Shown piece by piece: positions 23,967-32,002 of a DNA stretch of 64,000 nt. Below the pieces are notes generated by a model. It was not told the DNA's origin and did not search any database. It saw nothing but the letters and a program-made list of their open reading frames with translations. This DNA comes from Adlercreutzia rubneri (GTDB lineage Bacteria; Actinomycetota; Coriobacteriia; Coriobacteriales; Eggerthellaceae). Location: assembly GCF_009755265.1 (NCBI RefSeq), contig NZ_WPOO01000001.1:186001-250000 (forward strand). The letters are read 5' to 3'. How positions within the stretch are numbered: the stretch's first letter is position 1; every line of letters starts with the position of its first letter. Made by a program: the position numbers and the translations under genes.

Positions 23967-25538
23967 CTACTTGGCGTAGTCGACCGCACGGCTCTCGCGG
24001 ATGACGACGACTTTCACCTGGCCCGGATACTGCATCTCGTTCTCGATCTGCTGGGCGATGTCGTGGGCCAAAACGACGGATTCGGCCTCGTCCACCACTT
24101 CCGGCTCTACCATGACGCGAACCTCGCGGCCTGCCTGGATGGCGTAGGTGCGCTCGACGCCCTTGTGCGAGTTCGCGATCTCCTCGAGCTTCTCGAGGCG
24201 CTTCACGTAGGCGTCCAGCGTCTCCTTGCGGGCACCGGGACGGGCAGCGGAGACGGCGTCGGCGGCCTGAATGAGCACATCGACGACGGAGTTGGCCTCC
24301 ACATCGTTGTGATGGGCCTCGATAGCGTGGACGATCTCGGGGCGCTCGCCGAAGCGACGGGCCAGATCGGCGCCGATGACGGCGTGGCTGCCCTCGACCT
24401 CGTGGTCGACGGCCTTGCCGAGGTCGTGCAAAAGGCCGGCCCGCTTGACGGGAATGGGGTCGAGCCCGAGCTCGGAGGCCATGACCGAGGCCAGATAGGC
24501 CACTTCGAGCGAATGGTTCAGCACGTTCTGGCCGAACGAGGTGCGATAGCGCAAACGTCCCAGGGTGTTGACGAGCTCCGGGTGGAGATCGTGGATGCCC
24601 GCATCGAACGTGGCCTGCTCGCCGGCCTCGTGCACCCGCTGGTTCACCAGCTTGACGGCCTTGTCGTACATCTCCTCGATGCGCGCGGGGTGGATGCGCC
24701 CGTCGGCGATGAGGTTCTCCATGGTGACGCGGCCGATCTCGCGGCGCACCGGGTCGAAGCAGGAGATGGTGACGCACTCCGGCGTGTCGTCGATGATGAG
24801 GTTCGTGCCGGTCAGCTGCTCGAAAGAGCGGATGTTGCGGCCCTCGCGGCCGATGATGCGGCCCTTCAGATCGTCGGAGGGGATATGGATGGTGGACACC
24901 GTGCTCTCGGCGGAGTGGTCGGCGGCCACGCGCTGGATGGCGAGGCTCAAGATCTCACGGGCCTTCTTGTCCGCCTCGGCCTTGGTACGCGTCTCGGCAT
25001 CGCGAATGATGACGGCCGATTCGCGGGTGACCTCGTCGTGGATAGTCTCCAGCAGCTCCTCTTTGGCCTCCTGGGGGCTCATGCCCGCAGCGCGCTCGAG
25101 GGCCTGGTTGATCTCGATCTGGGCCTCCTCGCGATGGCGCTCGATGGCATTCTCGGCCTCTTCGACATCGCGCTCGCGGCGCTCGACCTGTCCCTGCAAA
25201 GACGAGAGCTGGTGCTCGCGGGCATCCAGCGACTCGACGCGGCGATCGAGGGATTCCTCGCGCTGGGCGATGCGGTTCTCGGCAGAGCGCACCTCGCGCA
25301 TGCGCTCCTTGTTCTCCTTCTCCATCTCCTGCTTGTAGCGAAGGGCCTCGTCCTTGGCTTCCACGGCGGCTTCACGTCGGAGCGTCTCGGCTTGCTTCTT
25401 GGCATCCTCGACCAGGCTTGCGGCCTCGCGGGCAGCGTTCTTGGATGAGGAGCTGGCAATGAGTCGGTTGACGATGAAACCGAGGACCAGGCCGATGACG
25501 ATAGCGACGATCAAAAGCACGATCGTGATGGGATCCAT
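23967..25538 (-). CDS. rny: Ribonuclease Y
   Basis: Membrane-anchored endoribonuclease that starts mRNA decay in many Gram-positives. The 523-residue protein has an N-terminal transmembrane helix (about 4-26), a long charged coiled coil (30-200), a KH domain near 205-270 (IIGREGRNIRSFE) and an HD domain with HDLGKAVDHE. Order and length are standard. AAAGGAGG is a strong ribosome site. It pairs with RNase J and PNPase elsewhere in the window. Confidence 0.97.
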   Translation of the reverse strand: MDPITIVLLIVAIVIGLVLGFIVNRLIASSSSKNAAREAASLVEDAKKQAETLRREAAVEAKDEALRYKQEMEKENKERMREVRSAENRIAQREESLDRRVESLDAREHQLSSLQGQVERRERDVEEAENAIERHREEAQIEINQALERAAGMSPQEAKEELLETIHDEVTRESAVIIRDAETRTKAEADKKAREILSLAIQRVAADHSAESTVSTIHIPSDDLKGRIIGREGRNIRSFEQLTGTNLIIDDTPECVTISCFDPVRREIGRVTMENLIADGRIHPARIEEMYDKAVKLVNQRVHEAGEQATFDAGIHDLHPELVNTLGRLRYRTSFGQNVLNHSLEVAYLASVMASELGLDPIPVKRAGLLHDLGKAVDHEVEGSHAVIGADLARRFGERPEIVHAIEAHHNDVEANSVVDVLIQAADAVSAARPGARKETLDAYVKRLEKLEEIANSHKGVERTYAIQAGREVRVMVEPEVVDEAESVVLAHDIAQQIENEMQYPGQVKVVVIRESRAVDYAK

Positions 25539-25584
25539 GGCTGTTTCCTCCTTTCATCTGGGCTTTCATACCCATTTCATGTCA

Positions 25585-25608
25585 TAAAAAATGCCCGTGG
25601 CCGGGCAT
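25585..25608 (-). terminator. Terminator between recX and rny
   Basis: A 7-bp stem, ATGCCCG / CGGGCAT, followed on the minus strand by TTTTT. A second GCCCGGGAGGGC hairpin (about 25655-25670) and a longer pair TAAAGCC/GGCTTTA (25681-25721) lie between it and the recX stop. Together they separate the recA-recX transcript from rny; a promoter for rny must lie in the short space after them, but I see none that is clear. Confidence 0.7.
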
Positions 25609-25743
25609 GAGCATAACTGCGCGAAGATACGAGGAATATGAAATTCTCTATCTTGAATGCCCGGGAGGGCACGTATGCTCTAAAGCCACGGTTCACAGTA
25701 TAGCGTAAGGCCGCGGCTTTAGACAGACTCTAGTGGGTTTGTG

Positions 25744-26451
25744 TCATGAATGGCCCATCGAACCGCACATCAGGCTGCGCTCTTGCTCCTCGGACCACGT
25801 GCGAGAGGCGGTAGCGGCGATGTCGGTGGAAAATCCTTGGGATACGAGGCGGCGGAAGGCGGCCTCCCGGGCGCGCTTGGCTTTAGGCGGCCGACGCCGC
25901 AGGGCGGCCAGGGCGCGGCCCACTTCAAAGTCCCTCCCCTTCCGCTCGTGCTCGACCCAGGAATCGAGAGTAGCTGGGTCGATGCCGAGCTCCTCGATCT
26001 CCCGTTCGGCATCGCGAAGCCCCCGCCCGGCCGCAAGCTTCATGCGGACGAGGGCGTCGGCGTAGCGTCGATCGTCCACCGCCCGTACGCGCACGGCGCG
26101 CTGAAGGGCCTCCTCCACCACTGATGAAGGAAAGTCGTCCTTCAGCAGGCGCTCGCGCAGGTAGGCCGTGGAGCGTTCGCGAACCGCGGCCCATCGGAGG
26201 ATCTTCTGGTACGCGTCTCGGGCCGTCTTTCCCTCCTCGTCGCTCAGAGCGCTCTCCCGCTCTTCCCCGCGAGAGGAATGTACGAGGTCCTGCGCGCAAG
26301 ACGCCCCTGTATCCCTGCCACAGACGGCGTCGTCCTCGGCAGGGCACGGCCAGGCGGCGACTTGCGCGCACGGCTCCTCTGAGGAAGGGGCGGCTTCCAA
26401 GGCGGCGATATCCGCCCTGAGCGCTGCGAGTATGTCGGCCTTGGACGCCAC
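25744..26451 (-). CDS. recX: RecA regulatory protein RecX
   Basis: Inhibitor and modulator of RecA filament growth. The 235-residue protein has the three-helix repeats of the family in its C-terminal 160 residues (RDAYQKILRWAAVRERSTAYL, then DDRRYADALVRMKLAAGRG); the first 70 residues are a variable acidic, Cys-containing extension. GTG 26451 starts 6 bases after recA ends. Cotranscription with recA makes it part of the SOS set. Confidence 0.88.
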   Translation of the reverse strand: MASKADILAALRADIAALEAAPSSEEPCAQVAAWPCPAEDDAVCGRDTGASCAQDLVHSSRGEERESALSDEEGKTARDAYQKILRWAAVRERSTAYLRERLLKDDFPSSVVEEALQRAVRVRAVDDRRYADALVRMKLAAGRGLRDAEREIEELGIDPATLDSWVEHERKGRDFEVGRALAALRRRPPKAKRAREAAFRRLVSQGFSTDIAATASRTWSEEQERSLMCGSMGHS

Positions 26452-26457
26452 GATAGG

Positions 26458-27513
26458 CTATTTCTTCTTGCCGCTCTTTGGCGCCGGCGTGAACGACTCG
26501 TTTTCGGCCGGGCGCTCGATGACGGGGATCTCGTAGGCCTCGCGGACCTTGTTCTCGAGTTCCTCCCGCAGATCGGGATTCTCCTTGAGCGTCTGCTTGG
26601 CTGCCTCGCGGCCCTGGCCCAGGCGCTCCTCGCCGTAGGTGTACCAGGCGCCGGACTTCTTGGCCACGCCGCATTCCACGGCCATATCGACGATGCAGCC
26701 TTCCCGAGAGATGCCCTCGCCGTACATGAGATCGAACTCCGCCTGGCGGAAAGGAGGAGCCACCTTGTTCTTGACCACCTTCGCCCTCACGCGATTGCCG
26801 ACCACATCGCCGTTCTGCTTGATGGAGTCGATGCGGCGAATGTCGATGCGAACCGAGGAGAAGAACTTCAGGGCGCGTCCGCCGGTGGTCGTCTCCGGGT
26901 TGCCGAACATGACTCCGATCTTCTCGCGCAGCTGGTTGATGAAGATGCAGGTGGTGTTCGATTTCGACAGCGACCCGGCCAGCTTGCGCAGGGCCTGGGA
27001 CATGAGCCGAGCCTGAAGACCCACGGTGGTATCCCCCATCTCGCCCTCGATTTCGGCACGGGGGACGAGCGCCGCCACAGAGTCGACGATGACGCAATCG
27101 ATAGCGCCCGAGCGCACGAGCATATCGCAGATTTCCAGCGCCTGCTCGCCGGTGTCGGGCTGGGAGATGAGCACCTCGTCGATATCGACCCCGATGCGCG
27201 CGGCGTAAACGGGATCGAGGGCGTGCTCGGCATCGATGAAGGCGACGATGCCGCCCAGCGCCTGGGCCTCCGCGAGAATCTGCAAGGCGAGCGTTGTCTT
27301 GCCGCTTGACTCCGGACCGTAGATTTCGATGATGCGGCCGCGGGGCACGCCTCCGATGCCGAGCGCGGCATCGAGCGGCAGGGCGCCCGTGGGGATGACC
27401 CCGATGTTGAGATCGGCGCCTCCCTCGCCGAGGGTCATGATAGAGCCCTTGCCGAACTTGGACTCGATTTGATCGGTGGTGAGTTTGAGCATCTTTTCTT
27501 TATCTTCGTTCAT
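26458..27513 (-). CDS. recA: Recombinase RecA
   Basis: ATP-dependent strand-exchange protein and co-protease for LexA cleavage. The 351-residue protein has Walker A GPESSGKT (66-73), the L2 and KNKVAPPFRQAE regions and the C-terminal domain, ending in a Lys-rich tail. ATG 27513 has AAGGAGAGG six bases upstream; a longer frame from 27561 would start inside the promoter. recX follows and completes the operon. Confidence 0.98.
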   Translation of the reverse strand: MNEDKEKMLKLTTDQIESKFGKGSIMTLGEGGADLNIGVIPTGALPLDAALGIGGVPRGRIIEIYGPESSGKTTLALQILAEAQALGGIVAFIDAEHALDPVYAARIGVDIDEVLISQPDTGEQALEICDMLVRSGAIDCVIVDSVAALVPRAEIEGEMGDTTVGLQARLMSQALRKLAGSLSKSNTTCIFINQLREKIGVMFGNPETTTGGRALKFFSSVRIDIRRIDSIKQNGDVVGNRVRAKVVKNKVAPPFRQAEFDLMYGEGISREGCIVDMAVECGVAKKSGAWYTYGEERLGQGREAAKQTLKENPDLREELENKVREAYEIPVIERPAENESFTPAPKSGKKK

Positions 27514-27559
27514 GACCTCTCCTTGTCTGGGCCAGGCGAACAAATGGCCTGTTTTCATC

Positions 27560-27587
27560 ATTATACGAACAAACGTATGTACGTCAA
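27560..27587 (-). promoter_or_regulatory. recA promoter with LexA box
   Basis: On the minus strand TTGACG (27582-27587), 16 bases, TATAAT (27560-27565). The spacer holds CGAAC-AAAC-GTATG on the plus strand (27566-27579), a LexA box with one degenerate half. The arrangement mirrors the minus-strand promoter opposite lexA (same TTGACG, box inside the spacer). The leader is about 40 bases. Confidence 0.8.
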
Positions 27588-27753
27588 GAGGTGATTCTCA
27601 AAAACCAGTTCCCTCTGTGCGCGAAAACAGCATAACGCTACGCGACCGCAGCAATGACGCGGGAATGTCTCATTTGAGTCCTCGCGCCGACCGTACCGCT
27701 GTCGCACTCTCGTCGCAGAGCGCCCGTGCGCTCTCGCCAAAACCGCGGCGCTG

Positions 27754-28932
27754 TCAGAAGCTCGCGAGCGCCTCTTCCATCGTGCGCAGGGCGATCAGCA
27801 CCGTCTGCAGGCGCACGGCCTCGCGGCCGCCTTCGAAATGATGGCATGCTGCATGGGTCTTTTTGGCCGTGGCGCAGCCGATCCACACCGTGCCCACCGG
27901 CTTGCCGGGCTCGGCGCCCGTCGGTCCGGCGATGCCCGTGACCGCCACCGAGACATCGCTGCCCAGCTCGCGCAGGGCGCCACGGGCCATCTGCAGGGCC
28001 ACCAACTCGTCGACGGCCCCCTGTCGCGCGAGCACGTCCTCGGAAACGCCGAGAAGTTCGGCCTTCACCTCGTTCACGTAGCTCACGATGCCGCCGCGCA
28101 CCGAGGCCGACGACCCAGGCACGGAAGTGAGCATGGCCGCGATGAGGCCGCCGGTGAGGCTCTCGGCCGTGGCCACCGTGGCCCCTGCGGCCGTCGCCTT
28201 CTCGACGACGATGCGCGCCTGCTCGTCGATGGCCTTCTGCAGCGCCGCGATCTCGGTGGGTGCCGCAGAAGGGGCGGCCGCCTTTGCGGTTTTGGCCCCC
28301 GCGCTCCCCTTCAACAGATGGCGTGCTTTGACGAGATAGTCGAGCATGGACATGACCGTCAGGATGAGCGCGATGACCATGACGGTCCAGGACAGCACGA
28401 ACATGGGGTTGGTGAAGGCGCCGGCCGCCGTGGTGAACGTGAGCGAGTCCTTGAGAAGGAACAGCACGATGGCGATGATCTGGAACACCGTCTTGGCCTT
28501 GCCGTACCAGCTGGCGGCGATGACCGTGCCCTTGCTCGCCGCCACCATGCGGATGCCCGAGACGATGAACTCGCGGGCAAGGATGATGAGCACGGGCCAA
28601 CCGGGCAGCACGGCCAGCTCCACTAAGGCGATGAGCGCCGCCGTGACGAGGATCTTGTCGGCCAGAGGATCCATGAACTTCCCGAAGTCGGTCACTTCCC
28701 CGCGGCTGCGGGCGAGATATCCATCGATCCAATCGGTGCAGGAGATGAGAATGAAGATGCCGGCGGCGATGACGCACTTCGCCTCCATGGTGATGCCCGG
28801 CAGGCCCACCCATTCGGGCCAGGGGCTCAGGATCGCCAGCACGAAGACCGGCACCAGGCAGATGCGGATGAGCGTGACGATGTTCGCCGGCGTCCAGAGC
28901 TTGTCCGGAGCCGTGGGCTGGATGGTGGTCAT
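27754..28932 (-). CDS. Fused phosphatidylglycerophosphate synthase and CinA-type nicotinamide-nucleotide amidase
   Basis: Two enzymes in one 392-residue chain. Residues 1-205 are a membrane CDP-alcohol phosphatidyltransferase with the full signature Asp70-Gly71, Ala74-Arg75, Gly84, Asp88, Asp92, most likely PgsA, which makes phosphatidylglycerophosphate. After an Ala/Lys/Pro linker (209-226), residues 230-392 are the CinA C-terminal domain with AESLTGG (256-262), GGIVSYVNEVK and VAVTGIAGPTG, which deamidates NMN in pyridine-nucleotide salvage. In most bacteria the two genes are adjacent, often just before recA, and here they are joined in frame. It starts three bases after rimO. Confidence 0.9.
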   Translation of the reverse strand: MTTIQPTAPDKLWTPANIVTLIRICLVPVFVLAILSPWPEWVGLPGITMEAKCVIAAGIFILISCTDWIDGYLARSRGEVTDFGKFMDPLADKILVTAALIALVELAVLPGWPVLIILAREFIVSGIRMVAASKGTVIAASWYGKAKTVFQIIAIVLFLLKDSLTFTTAAGAFTNPMFVLSWTVMVIALILTVMSMLDYLVKARHLLKGSAGAKTAKAAAPSAAPTEIAALQKAIDEQARIVVEKATAAGATVATAESLTGGLIAAMLTSVPGSSASVRGGIVSYVNEVKAELLGVSEDVLARQGAVDELVALQMARGALRELGSDVSVAVTGIAGPTGAEPGKPVGTVWIGCATAKKTHAACHHFEGGREAVRLQTVLIALRTMEEALASF

Positions 28933-28935
28933 GGC

Positions 28936-30249
28936 CTACTCGCCTTCCATTTCGTAAAGCAGGGTATCCGCAATGGTGCAGGGAACGAACGCGCCGATCT
29001 CGCCGCGGGACACGTAGGTGACGCCGTCCACTTCGGGCGCCTGGCATTGGGCGCGACCGAAGCGCTGGCCGTCCTCCTCGGTTCCCTCGACGAGCACGAT
29101 CGCCCCCTTCCCGATGCGCTCGGCGATGCGGGGCCCGCAGGCGGCATCGGCGGCGTCGCGCAGCACCTGGGCCCGCTCGGCCTTCTCGTCCTCGTCGATC
29201 TGGTTCGGCAGGTCGAAGGCGGCGGTGCCCTCCTCGCGGGAATAGGGAAAGACGCCGACGTAATGGAACAGCCCCTCGGAGACGAAATCGAGGAGCTCCT
29301 CGAACTGCTCGTCGGTTTCGCCGGGAAATCCCGCGATGAGCGTTGTGCGCAAGGTGATGTCGGGCACCGCGGCCTCGATGCGCTCGATGAGGGCGCGAAA
29401 CGCCGCGGCATCCCCTCGGCGGTTCATGGCCCGAAGGATCGGTTTGCTCACGTGCTGCAGGGGAATGTCCAGATAAGAGCAAACGTTCTCGCGGGCCGCC
29501 ATGACGGAGAGCAGCTCGTCGGTTGCGCCCTCGGGCTGCAGGTACATGATGCGGAACCACGTGTCGGGGTGCGCCTCGGCCAGCGTGTCGACGAGCCACG
29601 CGAGGTCGCGGCCGTCGGGAAGGTCGGCGCCCCAGCGTCCGGTGTCCTGGGCGATGAGCACGATCTCCCGGGCGCCGGAGGCGATCTCGCGCTCGACGTC
29701 CTCGGCGATCTGCTCGTACGGGAAGCTGTGGTAGCGCCCGCGAATGTAGGGGATGGTGCAATAGGAGCAGAAGCGGTCGCAGCCATCGGATATCTTCACG
29801 TAGGCGAACGTCCGGCCCTCCCCTTCCGCCGGCTCGCCCCCAACGGCCGCCACGGGAAGGGAGATCCTCAAAGCGCGCGCCACCACTTCCGCGATATCGT
29901 CCTCGCGACTGCAGGGCACAAACGCCGACGCCTCCGTCAGCTCCGCGGCCAGGTCGTCCCCGTAGCGGGCCGGCATACAGCCGGCGACGATGAGGACGGC
30001 TGAGCCCTCATCCACTTTGGGCAGGGAAGCGGCCTCGAAGATGGCATCGATGCTCTCCTCGGTGGCCGCCTGGATGAACGAGCAGGTGTTCACGATGATG
30101 GCGTCGGCGCTGGACGCCTCCTCGGTCACGGAGAAGCCGGCTTCGCGCAAGCGCCGCGCCATGGCGGCCGAGTCCACCTCGTTCTTCGCGCACCCCATCG
30201 TGATGAGGCAGACGGAGGGCGCCGCGCTGTCGCGCGTCGTATCGATCAC
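28936..30249 (-). CDS. rimO: Ribosomal protein S12 methylthiotransferase
   Basis: Radical-SAM enzyme that methylthiolates an Asp of ribosomal protein S12. The 437-residue protein has the N-terminal MGCAKNEVDSAAM, CSF and GCMPARYG cluster ligands, the radical-SAM CDRFCSYC near 155-162, and a TRAM domain at the end. The MGCAKNxVDS form is typical of RimO rather than MiaB. It starts with GTG 11 bases after yajQ, in the run yajQ-rimO-pgsA/cinA. Confidence 0.95.
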   Translation of the reverse strand: MIDTTRDSAAPSVCLITMGCAKNEVDSAAMARRLREAGFSVTEEASSADAIIVNTCSFIQAATEESIDAIFEAASLPKVDEGSAVLIVAGCMPARYGDDLAAELTEASAFVPCSREDDIAEVVARALRISLPVAAVGGEPAEGEGRTFAYVKISDGCDRFCSYCTIPYIRGRYHSFPYEQIAEDVEREIASGAREIVLIAQDTGRWGADLPDGRDLAWLVDTLAEAHPDTWFRIMYLQPEGATDELLSVMAARENVCSYLDIPLQHVSKPILRAMNRRGDAAAFRALIERIEAAVPDITLRTTLIAGFPGETDEQFEELLDFVSEGLFHYVGVFPYSREEGTAAFDLPNQIDEDEKAERAQVLRDAADAACGPRIAERIGKGAIVLVEGTEEDGQRFGRAQCQAPEVDGVTYVSRGEIGAFVPCTIADTLLYEMEGE

Positions 30250-30259
30250 GTCCGTAGTC

Positions 30260-30757
30260 CTAGCGATAGTTGACGTACTGCAGCGGCTGCCCGTAGTCCT
30301 GGCCGCGCAAGAAGGCGATGACCTCCTGCAACGTGTCGCGAGAGGGAGAGCTCACCCGCAGCTTGTCGCCCTCGATGGTCACCTTGCACTTGAGCTTCTG
30401 GGCCTTGATGTCCTTGTTGATCTTGCCCGCGGTCTCCTTGTCGATGCCGTTGACCACCGTGGCGCACCGGCGCACCCCGCCGCCGGAGGAAGGCGTGGAA
30501 TCCCCCCACTTCACGGCGGTAAGATCGATGCCGCGCTTGATGAGCTTGCTGCCGATGACGTCGATGACCTGAGAGGCCACGAAATCGGCCGGCGCGGTCA
30601 CCGTCAGGGTGCCGGCGCTTTTGTCCAGGGAGATCTCGGCGCCCGAGTCCTTCAGATCGTAGCGCTGGGCGAGCTCCTTTCGGGCCTGCTGGAAGGCGTT
30701 GTCCACCTCCTGCATATCCACCGTGGAGACGATATCGAAGCTGGATTCTTTAGCCAT
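30260..30757 (-). CDS. yajQ: YajQ-family nucleotide-binding protein
   Basis: 165-residue protein of the YajQ/DUF520 family with two ferredoxin-like domains; some members bind cyclic di-GMP, others have been linked to tRNA or phage biology, so the role is uncertain. The opening SSFDIVSTVDMQEVDNA and the closing VIAFLRGQDYGQPLQYVNYR are hallmarks. Length is typical. AAAGG precedes ATG 30757. Confidence 0.92.
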   Translation of the reverse strand: MAKESSFDIVSTVDMQEVDNAFQQARKELAQRYDLKDSGAEISLDKSAGTLTVTAPADFVASQVIDVIGSKLIKRGIDLTAVKWGDSTPSSGGGVRRCATVVNGIDKETAGKINKDIKAQKLKCKVTIEGDKLRVSSPSRDTLQEVIAFLRGQDYGQPLQYVNYR

Positions 30758-30785
30758 GGGTTGATTGCCTTTCTCGATGGGCCCG

Positions 30786-31949
30786 CTAGGCCGCGTTGTC
30801 GGAGGAGTCCTCGCCGGAATCGGACGCGTCGCCGCTTCCCGAGGTGCCGGAGGAACTATCGCTTGTGCTGGAGTCGTCGCTCGAGGAATCCGAGCCGGAG
30901 GAGGAGCCGGAATCCGAGTCGCCGGAGCTATCCGAGGAGGCGCCGGCCACGCCGTTGGCGCGCTTCCAGTCGTTGAGCACGTCCTCGAAGTTGACGGTGT
31001 AGGTGTAGACGCCGCGGCCGTTCTGATCCTCGGCCTTCACCTCCTCACCGTCGAGGGTGAGCTTGACGGCGGCGATGTCCTCGTCATCACCGGAAAGCAC
31101 GAACTTCAGCGTCCCGGTCACATCGAAATCGCCCGTCTTGGGCCCGGTGACATCGCCCGCCTCCACGGTCTTGCCGTCCTGGACGACCTCGATGTAGACG
31201 CTTGAGCCCTCGGGCACGTTGTAGCTAAACTTGGCGCTCGTCGGCGCCACGGGCTGCTGGGTGGGCGCCGTCGCGTCGGTGCCGCCCTCATTCGCGGCAC
31301 CGGTATCGGTGCCGGCGGGGTTCTGCATGCCGGAGATAGGCACCGTGGGCACATCGCTTTCCGGCGCTGCGCGGTTTCCAAAGGCCAGGACGATCACGAG
31401 GACGAGCAGGCCCACGATGATGGCGCCCACGATGATGAGCGGCAAGTACGAGCCGATGTTCGCCGCGATGCCCGGGGCCTGCCGGCCCTGGACGAGGTTG
31501 GTGTACTGGGGCTGCGGGGCCGTTCTGCCCGTGCGGGCCGAGGAACCGCCCAAGCCGGAACGACCGGAGCGCGTGGAGCCCGTATAATCGTCTCGGTAGG
31601 AGCCCCGAGAGGATCCCCGATCGCGGCTGGAGGGCAGCGCGACCGTGCGCCCGGCATCGCGGGGGCGCTCGCGACGGTTGCTCGCCGGACGGCGGCCCGT
31701 CTCGAACTGATAGACCTCTTCCCGGTAGGCGCGGGTGACCTCCGTGGGGTTCAGCCCCACCAGGCGCGCGTAGGCGCCCACCATGTTCGACGTGTAGCCG
31801 CGCGGGGGCATGCGGGCGAAATCACCCTCCTCGATGGCGCGCAGGATATCCGGGCGGATGCGCAGCTTGCGGGCGGCCGTGGACAAATCGAGTCCCTTGC
31901 GCTCGCGGGCATGGGCAAGCGCCTCGCCGAATGATGTCTGTCTCGCCAC
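30786..31949 (-). CDS. RodZ-like helix-turn-helix membrane protein
   Basis: 387-residue membrane protein. Residues 1-75 are an HTH of the RodZ N-terminal kind (SFGEALAHARERKGLDL, then YTSNMVGAYARLVGLNP), followed by a basic linker, one transmembrane helix at about 168-190, and an extracytoplasmic DUF4115-like beta domain near 255-335. The last 45 residues are almost only Ser, Asp and Gly, an acidic low-complexity tail. RodZ links MreB to the elongasome in rods; here it sits directly after ftsK. GTG 31949 has GAGGAG upstream. Confidence 0.85.
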   Translation of the reverse strand: MARQTSFGEALAHARERKGLDLSTAARKLRIRPDILRAIEEGDFARMPPRGYTSNMVGAYARLVGLNPTEVTRAYREEVYQFETGRRPASNRRERPRDAGRTVALPSSRDRGSSRGSYRDDYTGSTRSGRSGLGGSSARTGRTAPQPQYTNLVQGRQAPGIAANIGSYLPLIIVGAIIVGLLVLVIVLAFGNRAAPESDVPTVPISGMQNPAGTDTGAANEGGTDATAPTQQPVAPTSAKFSYNVPEGSSVYIEVVQDGKTVEAGDVTGPKTGDFDVTGTLKFVLSGDDEDIAAVKLTLDGEEVKAEDQNGRGVYTYTVNFEDVLNDWKRANGVAGASSDSSGDSDSGSSSGSDSSSDDSSTSDSSSGTSGSGDASDSGEDSSDNAA

Positions 31950-32002
31950 GATGGTCTCCTCTGTGTTTTCCGTTGGCCGTTGCGGTGCGATTCCGTTCCG
32001 GC

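Noticed and set aside
23319..25448. 709-codon plus-strand frame opposite rny
   Set aside because: Shadow frame produced by the regular codon pattern of the RNase Y coiled coil.
27541..27550. A second LexA box upstream of recA (GCGAACAAATGGCC)
   Set aside because: Only one half-site matches; the other half shows no GTTC-like sequence at the correct spacing.
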